DNA of 20,877 bases from DATJJW01 sp035491935 (lineage in GTDB: Bacteria > Pseudomonadota > Alphaproteobacteria > ATCC43930 > CGMCC-115725). The stretch spans positions 1 through 20,877 of the forward strand of contig DATJJW010000251.1 in the NCBI GenBank assembly GCA_035491935.1, given 5' to 3'. The first letter of the stretch is position 1; every line of letters starts with the position of its first letter. This document shows positions 14,968-20,877 of this stretch, one piece after another. The notes below the pieces were generated by a model. The model saw only the letters and a list, made by a program, of their open reading frames with translations, had not been told where the DNA came from and searched no databases. The translations under genes and the position numbers were made by a program.

Positions 14968-15818
14968 GCGCGCAGCAGCTCGTTGACCGAGGTCTTGGAG
15001 CGGGTCTGGGCGTCGACCCGCTTCACGATCACGGCGCAGGCGAGGCTCGGGCCGGGCGTACCGTCCTTCAAGGGCTTGCCGGGCAAGGCCCCAGGCACGA
15101 CCACCGAATAGGGCGGCACGTATCCGGTGATGATCTCGCCGGTCTCGCGATCGACGATCTTGGTCGTGGACGACAGGAACACGCCCATGGCCAGCACCGC
15201 GCCCTTGCCGATGCGCACACCCTCGACGATCTCGCTGCGCGCGCCGATGAAGCAGTCATCCTCGATGATGACCGGATCGGCCTGCAGCGGCTCCAGCACG
15301 CCGCCGATGCCGACGCCGCCGGAGATATGACAATTGGCGCCAACCTGGGCGCAGGAGCCGACGGTCGAGAAGGTGTCGATCATCGTGCCGGCGCCGACGC
15401 GGGCGCCGACATTGACGAAGCACGGCATCAGCACGACGTTGGGCGCGACGAAGGCCGATTTGCGCACGATGGCGCCCGGCACCGCGCGGAAGCCCGCGGC
15501 GGCGAATTCCTTATCGGTCCAGCCGGCGAATTTCGACGGCACCTTGTCCCACCACTGGGCGCCCTGGAAGCCCGGATCCTGCGGGCCGCCGCCGATCAGC
15601 CCCATCGGGTTGATGCGGAAGGAGAGCAGGATCGCCTTCTTCACCCACTGATGCACTGTCCAGCCGCCCTGGCCGTCGGGCTCGGCGACGCGCAAGGAAC
15701 CATCGTCCAGCTTCGCCAGCACTTCGGCCACGGCCTTGCCCGCCTCGCCGGCGGTCTGCGGGTTGATGGCGTCGCGATTGTCCCACGCCGCCGCGATCGT
15801 CTGCTCCAAATTCGCCAT
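14964..15818 (-). CDS. dapD: 2,3,4,5-tetrahydropyridine-2,6-dicarboxylate N-succinyltransferase
   Basis: DapD transfers succinyl from succinyl-CoA to tetrahydrodipicolinate, the entry step of the succinylase branch of lysine/DAP synthesis. The 284-residue product matches the family end to end: MANLEQTIAAAWDNRDAINP, WTVHQWVKKAILLSFRIN, the hexapeptide left-handed beta-helix from about residue 105 (FVNVGARVGAGTMIDTFSTV), SGGVGIGGVLEPLQA and the C terminus ending in NELLRA. Start ATG 15818 aligns with the E. coli start; the frame is open to 15863, and ATG 15824 is a near alternative. The stop overlaps dapE. A TTGACA on the minus strand (15888-15883) could mark its own promoter, but no good -10 follows. 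Confidence 0.96.
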   Translation of the reverse strand: MANLEQTIAAAWDNRDAINPQTAGEAGKAVAEVLAKLDDGSLRVAEPDGQGGWTVHQWVKKAILLSFRINPMGLIGGGPQDPGFQGAQWWDKVPSKFAGWTDKEFAAAGFRAVPGAIVRKSAFVAPNVVLMPCFVNVGARVGAGTMIDTFSTVGSCAQVGANCHISGGVGIGGVLEPLQADPVIIEDDCFIGARSEIVEGVRIGKGAVLAMGVFLSSTTKIVDRETGEIITGYVPPYSVVVPGALPGKPLKDGTPGPSLACAVIVKRVDAQTRSKTSVNELLRA

Positions 15819-15924
15819 ATCCATTCGCCCGTACATGCTGCTCTTCGAGATGGCGCGCACCATGGCGAGGCAGGCCGATACCTGTCAACCGGCTAGGTCC
15901 CAATTCAGGAGCTTGGGAGCCCTC

Positions 15925-16377
15925 TCAATGCGCCATGATCGGCGGTTCGGCATAGTAGACGCTGTGGATGGTCAGTCTTAGCGCCTCGACCGAGCGGGCG
16001 TCCCTCGGCAGATGCGCATCGCGCTGATAGGCCATGATGGCGGCTTCGGTATTGGGATCGAGGCGCCCGGTGCGCGGCCCCGGATGGTAACCATGGGCCG
16101 GCAAGGCCCGTTGGAGGTCGGCGATATAGGTGCGCGCCTCGGCGGACAACTCGGGCCGGGCGGGCGGCCGCTTCGGCGGGCTCGACCGCTGCGGTGGCGG
16201 AACGTTCACCGCCGGTTCGGCCGGTGCACCCTGGCCGGGCACGGCAGGGGTGCCCGGCAGAGGCGGCGCGCCGGCCCTAACCGACGGCGCGGCGGTCTGG
16301 GCCAAACCCGCGGGCCCATCCACGAATGAGCCTGCGATCAGCAAGCCCAGGACAGGAAGAACATATCGGCGAACCAT
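15925..16377 (-). CDS. Exported protein with peptidoglycan-binding-like domain, short paralogue
   Basis: This 150-residue product has a signal peptide (MVRRYVLPVLGLLIAGSFVDG, likely cut after about residue 26), then a Pro/Ala-rich linker (residues 30-76, with APPLPGTPAVPG). A C-terminal domain at about 80-150 is PG_binding_1-like: YIADLQRALPAHGYHPGP, GRLDPNTEAAIMAYQRDA and an end SVYYAEPPIMA. The same domain with the same ending occurs in the larger gene just upstream, so the two are paralogues. By analogy the domain may bind peptidoglycan or another envelope glycan, but no catalytic domain is attached. The frame is open to 16464, but only the ATG at 16377 places a signal peptide at the N terminus. 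dapD follows 106 bases downstream. Confidence 0.75.
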   Translation of the reverse strand: MVRRYVLPVLGLLIAGSFVDGPAGLAQTAAPSVRAGAPPLPGTPAVPGQGAPAEPAVNVPPPQRSSPPKRPPARPELSAEARTYIADLQRALPAHGYHPGPRTGRLDPNTEAAIMAYQRDAHLPRDARSVEALRLTIHSVYYAEPPIMAH

Positions 16378-16500
16378 CGGACGATCGGGTCCATTTATCG
16401 GGCCAAAGGCCAGCCTAGCAGATCGATAGAATGCGCCAGAACCCGGATGGCCGCCACACCTCAATCTGGGCTTCTCCGTGGCAAGCCCTTGCCCCAGCGC

Positions 16501-17913
16501 CTACCGCCTGCTGAGCAGGTCGAGCAGCGCGCCGTCGATCTGCCCGGTCGGCTTCATGCCATTGGCGACCTGGAAATCCGCGATGGCATCGGCGGTATAG
16601 TCGCCCATTCGGCCCGTCGCCGGTCCGGCATCATAACCCTTGAGATCCAGACGCTGCTGAACCCAGGCGATGGCCCGGGATGCGATATCGTTGTCGATCG
16701 ATGCGACCGACGCTACGGCCGGCTGAGCCGCAGGACGCGATCGTATAGCCACTTCGGACACGGCGGCTTCGGGTGCAGCAGCTTCGGGCATCTCGGCGAT
16801 CTGCTCGCGGGCCGGGGTATCGCTGACTTGAGGCGCCTCGGCCGGCGTGTCAGCCGACGCCACCTCGGTGCCGGCCGGCGCCGTGCCGACGGCGTTCAGG
16901 GCAGGACCGGGCGAAGCGACACCGGGCGAGAAGGCGTGTGCCCAGGCCGAAGCCAGCGCCGCCGCCTTGGCCCTGTCCGACACGGTGACCGGCCCCGGGC
17001 TGGCGGCATCATCGGCATCACCGGTAGCGACATCGCCGGCAGCGGCGGCGGCCGAGGCTTGGCCACTGATCGCCGGGTTACTGATCGCCGCGTTACTGGC
17101 CGATAACGGATCTGCCGCCATGACCGGCGGGGCGGCGTAATAGACACTATCGACGGTCTTCTCCAGCGAAACCGCCGAATAGGCATCGGCATCGAGACCG
17201 GCATCATGCTGATATTGCAGGATTGCGAGCTTGGTCTCCGGATCAACGCGCCCGCTCGGAGGCCCCACATGGTAGCCATGGGCAGGCAATGCACGCTGCA
17301 GCTGGGCGATGGCATGCATGGCGGCCGCATTATGCGCAGCATCGGCCTCGGCCACCGGCGCTTCCATCACATGTCCTTCAGCCACCTGCCCTTCATCCGC
17401 ATCGACGGCAGCATCGGCCGGCACGCCTGGCAATGGCCTCGCCCCCCCGGCCGCTGCCGCTCCGCCCCCCGCAGGGCCGTTCACTGCCACATCAACAGTG
17501 CCTTGCGGCGCCACCAACGTATGGGCGGCATTGGGTTCGCGCATTGGCGGCCCCGGATCCTCCCGGGGCATATGCACGATCTTGGTCGCAACATTCTCCG
17601 TCGGCAATGGCGACAAGGCAGGAGGCGGCGACAAGGCAGGAGGCGGCACGGCGAGGTCCGCCGGCCTGCCCGGCAGAGGCGGTGCGCCGGGGCGACTCGG
17701 CACGTCGCCGTCATCTATCTTGCCATCGATCTTATCGATCGCGGGGTTGACGCTTGGCTGTGCTGGGGTCACATGGGGGGAGCCCACCGCCAGATCGGCG
17801 GCATCTGCGGCCTGGGCCGGATGGGGGGCGACGATCGCGACGACAGCGTACAAGGCTACGCCGGAGACAAGCATCGAGCCGGCAGCCGACAGAGCGCGTG
17901 ATCGGACATCCAT
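16501..17913 (-). CDS. Exported low-complexity protein with two peptidoglycan-binding-like domains
   Basis: The product has 470 residues. An N-terminal signal sequence (residues 1-36, ending HPAQAAD) leads into a long Pro/Ala-rich linker. A central domain at about 195-264 contains AQLQRALPAHGYHVGP, GRVDPETKLAILQYQHDA and SVYYAAPPVMA, nearly identical to the domain of the downstream short paralogue. A second Ala-rich linker (265-410) is followed by a canonical PG_binding_1 domain at about 411-470 (AIAWVQQRLDLKGYDAGPATGR ... DAIADFQVANG). The chosen start, ATG 17913, has AGGGG upstream; the frame is open to 17952. Such proteins usually anchor to the wall or present partner enzymes; here no enzyme domain is visible. 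It is divergent from opgG across 146 bases. Confidence 0.78.
   Translation of the reverse strand: MDVRSRALSAAGSMLVSGVALYAVVAIVAPHPAQAADAADLAVGSPHVTPAQPSVNPAIDKIDGKIDDGDVPSRPGAPPLPGRPADLAVPPPALSPPPALSPLPTENVATKIVHMPREDPGPPMREPNAAHTLVAPQGTVDVAVNGPAGGGAAAAGGARPLPGVPADAAVDADEGQVAEGHVMEAPVAEADAAHNAAAMHAIAQLQRALPAHGYHVGPPSGRVDPETKLAILQYQHDAGLDADAYSAVSLEKTVDSVYYAAPPVMAADPLSASNAAISNPAISGQASAAAAAGDVATGDADDAASPGPVTVSDRAKAAALASAWAHAFSPGVASPGPALNAVGTAPAGTEVASADTPAEAPQVSDTPAREQIAEMPEAAAPEAAVSEVAIRSRPAAQPAVASVASIDNDIASRAIAWVQQRLDLKGYDAGPATGRMGDYTADAIADFQVANGMKPTGQIDGALLDLLSRR
17611..17646 (-). repeat. 18-bp tandem repeat encoding PPPALS
   Basis: Two exact 18-base copies (17611-17628 and 17629-17646) encode PPPALS twice in the proline-rich linker of the exported protein. 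The in-frame unit suggests the linker length changes by slippage. Confidence 0.85.
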
Positions 17914-18059
17914 GACGAGACCCCTGGGAATTAAACCAATGGAATCTGACAATTAGCCTTGAGCAGATGCGATGCTGACGCTAACTACGGGATAGATCTT
18001 ACCCCGCTCCCCGTCCGGTAACCCCTGCCATCACATCCCAATGGGGCATCATAACAGAT

Positions 18060-19682
18060 ATGCAGTTCTCTCGCCGCCATTTCATTGCCAGCGCCGGTTC
18101 GATTGCCGCGATATCGGGCGAGGCCTTCGCCCAAACCCCTGCGCCAACGGCTCCTGCCCAGCCGGCGCCGCCGGCCACGGCCGCTCCCGCCCCGGCTCCG
18201 GCCCCGCAGCCACCTCAGCCGGCGCCCACACCCTTCTCGTTCGAGACGGTGAAGGCGAAGGCCCAGGCGTCGTCGACCAAGCCCTACACCTATGGCCCGA
18301 TCCAACTGCCGGACGATCTGAAGAACCTCGATTACAACCACTACAAGCTGATCCAGTACCGGCGCGACAAGGCGCTGTGGCGTGGCGACTCGATGTTCGA
18401 GGTGGAGTTCTTCCATCTGGGCTTCATCTATCCGTTCCGCGTCGGCGTGAATATCGTCGAGAACGGCCAGTCGAAGCCGGTGGCCTATTCGGCGGAGAAT
18501 TTCGATTTCGGTGCCAATAAGTTCAAACCGGACTTCCCCGCCGATCTGGGTTTCGCCGGTTTTCGCCTCTGGTACCCGCTGAATCTCGGCACGAAATACG
18601 ATGAGTTCGTGGCCTTCCTGGGCGCCTCGTATTTCCGCATGCTCGGCCGCAACCAGCAATACGGCCTGTCGGCGCGCGGCCTCGCCATCAACACGGCCGA
18701 GCCCGAAGGCGAGGAATTCCCCTATTTCACCGAGTTCTGGATCGAGCGTCCGGCGCCGACCCAGACGAACATCACCCTGTACGCATTGCTGGAAAGCAAG
18801 AGCACGACCGGCGCCTATCGCTTCGTCATGACGCCGGGCGACAATTCGACCGCCGATATCGATGCGGTGCTTTATCCGCGTGCCGACATCAAGAAGCCGG
18901 GCATCGGCGCGCTCACCTCGATGTTCCTGCATGGCAAGCCGGACAACCGGCCCTTCGCCGACATCCACCCCGAGGACCATGATTCCGACGGGCTGATGAT
19001 GCATAGCGGTGCGGGCGAATGGATGTACCGGCAATTGCTCGACCCGGTTCAGCTCCGCGTCAGCAGCTTCTCGGACAAGACCCCGCACGGCTACGGCTTC
19101 GTGCAGCGCGAGCGTAATTTCGACGCCTATCAGGATACCGACGACAATTATGAGCGGCGGCCGAGCTACTGGATCGAGCCCAAGACCGATTGGGGCGAAG
19201 GCATCGTCCAGCTGATCGAGATCCCGAGCGATTCCGACACCAACGACAACATGGTGTCCTTCTGGGTCCCGAAGGAACCGGTGAAGGCCGGCAAACAGGT
19301 CAACTTCTCCTATCGCCTGAACGCCTTCCTCGACCGGCCGGACCTGCCGCCCCTGGGCTATTGCGTCGGCACACGCACCGGTCCGGTCGAGGTCAACGAC
19401 ATCGCCAAGGCCCATACCGGCAGCCCGCGCCGCTTCTATGTCGATTTCGGCGGCCCCACGATCACCATGATCGACCGGACGATGAAGGTGCAGGCGATGA
19501 TCACCGCCGCCAACGGCACGGTCAGCGATGTGCAGACGCAAAAACTGCCCAACAATCTTTGGCGCGCGTCATTCCTCTTCACCAGCACCGGCAAGCAGGA
19601 TGCGGAGCTGCGCGGCTTCCTGTCATTGTTCGGTAAGCCCTTGACGGAAACGTGGTTGTACCGCTTCAGCATCAGCGGATAA
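18060..19682 (+). CDS. opgG: Periplasmic glucan biosynthesis protein OpgG/OpgD (MdoG family), Tat signal
   Basis: OpgG-family proteins act in the periplasm to build or release the glucan backbone made by OpgH. The 540-residue product begins with a twin-arginine signal (MQFSRRHFIASAG ... AFAQ), followed by an unusual Pro/Ala-rich linker (about residues 23-58). The MdoG domain starts at FSFETVKAKAQ and shows AENFDFGANKF, FAGFRLWYPLN, EFVAFLGASYFRMLGRNQQYGLSARG, EEFPYFTEFWIERP, QLLDPVQLRVSSF and FDAYQDTDDNYERRPSYWIEP. Tat export is a feature of OpgD, so the exact orthologue is open. opgH lies downstream, but a terminator-like hairpin lies between them. No Shine-Dalgarno is visible before the ATG. 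Confidence 0.93.
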   Translation: MQFSRRHFIASAGSIAAISGEAFAQTPAPTAPAQPAPPATAAPAPAPAPQPPQPAPTPFSFETVKAKAQASSTKPYTYGPIQLPDDLKNLDYNHYKLIQYRRDKALWRGDSMFEVEFFHLGFIYPFRVGVNIVENGQSKPVAYSAENFDFGANKFKPDFPADLGFAGFRLWYPLNLGTKYDEFVAFLGASYFRMLGRNQQYGLSARGLAINTAEPEGEEFPYFTEFWIERPAPTQTNITLYALLESKSTTGAYRFVMTPGDNSTADIDAVLYPRADIKKPGIGALTSMFLHGKPDNRPFADIHPEDHDSDGLMMHSGAGEWMYRQLLDPVQLRVSSFSDKTPHGYGFVQRERNFDAYQDTDDNYERRPSYWIEPKTDWGEGIVQLIEIPSDSDTNDNMVSFWVPKEPVKAGKQVNFSYRLNAFLDRPDLPPLGYCVGTRTGPVEVNDIAKAHTGSPRRFYVDFGGPTITMIDRTMKVQAMITAANGTVSDVQTQKLPNNLWRASFLFTSTGKQDAELRGFLSLFGKPLTETWLYRFSISG

Positions 19683-19696
19683 CCCGGTTCGGTACG

Positions 19697-19743
19697 GCTG
19701 GGCCGGATTGGGAGGATTTTTCCGAACGGCCCAGCAGTTTTTT
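19697..19743 (+). terminator. Intrinsic terminator between opgG and opgH
   Basis: GCTGGGCCG (19697-19705) pairs perfectly over 9 bp with CGGCCCAGC (19727-19735), and six T residues follow two bases later (19738-19743). The inner GGA/TCC may add pairing. It starts 15 bases after the opgG stop and has the form of a factor-independent terminator, although opgG and opgH are usually one operon. Confidence 0.75.
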
Positions 19744-19819
19744 AATGCATTGCGGAACAAAATACGCTGCACGCCCGTTTTTCGGTCGGAATAGTACCTT
19801 CGTGCCCTGTTCCCCCTGC

Positions 19820-19837
19820 CCGGCCCTGCCTGGCCGG
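19820..19837 (+). other. Small hairpin upstream of opgH
   Basis: CCGGCC (19820-19825) and GGCCGG (19832-19837) are inverted, with a 6-base loop, 24 bases before the opgH ATG. It could sit in the leader of opgH. There is no T-run, so it is not a terminator. Confidence 0.4.
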
Positions 19838-19861
19838 AAACCCATCATGTGAGAATTCTGC

Positions 19862-20877
19862 ATGGCCCGTTCCGTCATGATCGCCCGGCGCCTCATGCTC
19901 TTTGTCCTCGCGGCTGTTTCGACCGCGGGTGGCGCCTGGCTCATGAGCATCATCCTGAGCGCCAATGGCTGGACCGTGCTGCATGTGATCATCGAGGTGC
20001 TGTTCACGCTCACCTTCGGCTGGCTGATGGTGTCGTTCTGGACCGGTATGATGGGCTTCTACGTCCGGCTGCGCGGCGGCGACCCGATGAGTATCCAGCA
20101 AAAGGTCGATCCGACCCGGCCCTTGCGCCGCAAGACCGCACTGGTCATGCCGATCTACAACGAGGATACCGAACGCGTCCTGGCCGGCATCGAGGCAACC
20201 CTGTCCGGCCTCGGCCAGTTCGCCGAGCGTGAGCATTTCGAGCTGTTCATCCTGAGCGACACGCGCAACGCCGCCATCGCCGAGCGCGAATCCCGGCTGA
20301 TGGGGGCGCTCGCCATCAAAGGCTGCCACGGCGTCAAGGTCCATTACCGCCGCCGCGCACGCAATGTCGGCCGCAAGGCCGGCAATCTCGAGGATTTTGT
20401 GCGTCGCTGGGGCGAGGCCTATGACCATATGCTCGTGCTCGACGCCGACAGCGTGATGAGCGGCGCGACGTTGGTGGCGCTCGCCCGCATGATGGAGCAG
20501 AACCCGGAGGTCGGGCTGATCCAGACCATCCCGATGCCGGTCAACCGCGAGACGCCCTTCGCCCGCATCCTGCAATTCGCCGCCCGGCTCTATGGTCCGC
20601 TGATGTCCTCGGGACTGTCCTATTGGGCGGGGCCGGAGGCCAATTACTACGGCCACAATGCCATCATCCGGCTGACCGCCTTCGCCAAGCATTGCGGCCT
20701 GCCGGTGCTGCCCGGCCGCGCGCCGCTCGGCGGCGAGATCCTGAGCCACGATTTCGTCGAGGCCGCGCTCATGGGGCGCGCCGGGTGGACACTCTGGCTC
20801 GCGTATGACCTCGACGGCACGTACGAGGAGGTCCCCTCGACGCTGCTCGAGGAGATGAAGCGCGACCGCCGCTGGTG
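19862..20877 (+). CDS. opgH: Glucans biosynthesis glucosyltransferase OpgH, 3' end cut off by window edge
   Basis: OpgH is the inner-membrane family 2 glycosyltransferase that polymerises the glucan backbone from UDP-glucose. 338 codons are visible. Two N-terminal membrane segments lie at about residues 9-32 and 39-67. The cytoplasmic catalytic domain begins at KTALVMPIYNEDTERV, with the DAD motif at residues 194-196 (LDADSVMSG), GPEANYYGHNAIIRL, and LPGRAPLGGEILSHDFVEAAL with the catalytic region H296-D297. The expected processivity motif falls at the edge (DRRW). An in-frame TGA at 19850-19852 rules out a longer N terminus, so this version is short at its start compared with E. coli MdoH. 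Shine-Dalgarno support is weak. Confidence 0.94.
   Translation, partial: MARSVMIARRLMLFVLAAVSTAGGAWLMSIILSANGWTVLHVIIEVLFTLTFGWLMVSFWTGMMGFYVRLRGGDPMSIQQKVDPTRPLRRKTALVMPIYNEDTERVLAGIEATLSGLGQFAEREHFELFILSDTRNAAIAERESRLMGALAIKGCHGVKVHYRRRARNVGRKAGNLEDFVRRWGEAYDHMLVLDADSVMSGATLVALARMMEQNPEVGLIQTIPMPVNRETPFARILQFAARLYGPLMSSGLSYWAGPEANYYGHNAIIRLTAFAKHCGLPVLPGRAPLGGEILSHDFVEAALMGRAGWTLWLAYDLDGTYEEVPSTLLEEMKRDRRW

Noticed and set aside
13897..15111. 404-codon plus-strand frame opposite dapE and dapD
   Set aside because: Antisense shadow of two well-defined enzymes; no motif of its own.
15898..15918. 6-bp hairpin TCCCAA/TTGGGA between the short exported protein gene and dapD
   Set aside because: Short stem and no U-tract on the transcribed strand; could be chance.
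16480..16493. Inverted repeat GGCAAGCCCTTGCC after the long exported protein gene
   Set aside because: The loop would be only 2 bases and no T-run follows, so it is not a credible terminator.
17985..19541. 518-codon open frame on the minus strand opposite opgG
   Set aside because: Its product is rich in Arg, Gly, His and Asp with no recognisable domain, and opgG on the other strand matches its family end to end. It is a GC-bias shadow.

Overview
This window reads as a stretch of chromosome from a GC-rich alphaproteobacterium, most likely Rhodospirillales-like. The reasons are the gene neighbourhoods (ffs-dnaX-ybaB-recR, rmuC next to def-fmt-truA, dapD-dapE), the high GC with strong third-position bias, and a palindromic intergenic repeat of the alphaproteobacterial type whose translation contains the peptide MAGLDPAIH. 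Taxonomy is an inference from these signs; there is no rRNA gene. I see no insertion sequence, prophage, CRISPR array or tRNA gene.

Region 1 (1-3019, minus strand) is a DNA maintenance block. A promoter fires the 4.5S signal recognition particle RNA (ffs). It is followed by dnaX (clamp-loader tau), ybaB (nucleoid-associated protein) and the start of recR, which runs off the left edge. The open frame of dnaX extends upstream through ffs, but the protein must begin downstream of it. Region 2 (3098-4727, plus) holds nudC (NADH pyrophosphatase) followed closely by a phytanoyl-CoA dioxygenase-like oxygenase.

Region 3 (4798-7161) is a divergent pair: an AAHS-type MFS transporter (minus) and an alpha/beta hydrolase (plus). 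Their shared 171-base spacer holds an AT-rich array of three interleaved palindromes, centred one helical turn apart, on top of a candidate promoter. It looks like a catabolic uptake-and-hydrolysis unit controlled by a regulator that is not in the window. Region 4 (7178-10791, minus) is rmuC, a small PAS_5-like protein and a Tat-exported PhoD-type alkaline phosphatase, in that order of transcription.

Region 5 (10863-13279, plus) is def-fmt-truA, for formyl-Met processing and initiator tRNA formylation plus tRNA pseudouridylation. An 85-base inverted repeat element sits between def and fmt. Region 6 (13220-17913, minus) contains two paralogous secreted proteins with peptidoglycan-binding-like domains, then dapD and dapE (lysine/diaminopimelate synthesis) overlapping by 4 bases, then a small polytopic membrane protein whose end overlaps the end of truA.

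Region 7 (18060-20877, plus) is opgG and the first part of opgH, which make osmoregulated periplasmic glucans. An apparent intrinsic terminator separates these two normally co-expressed genes. Regions 6 and 7 together form an envelope neighbourhood: peptidoglycan precursor supply, putative peptidoglycan-binding exported proteins and periplasmic glucan synthesis. Most of the window is ordinary housekeeping. The parts most worth a second look are the operator array at 6333-6370, the paralogous exported pair at 15925-17913, the repeat at 11423-11507 and the terminator at 19697-19743. No gap between genes exceeds 300 bases.
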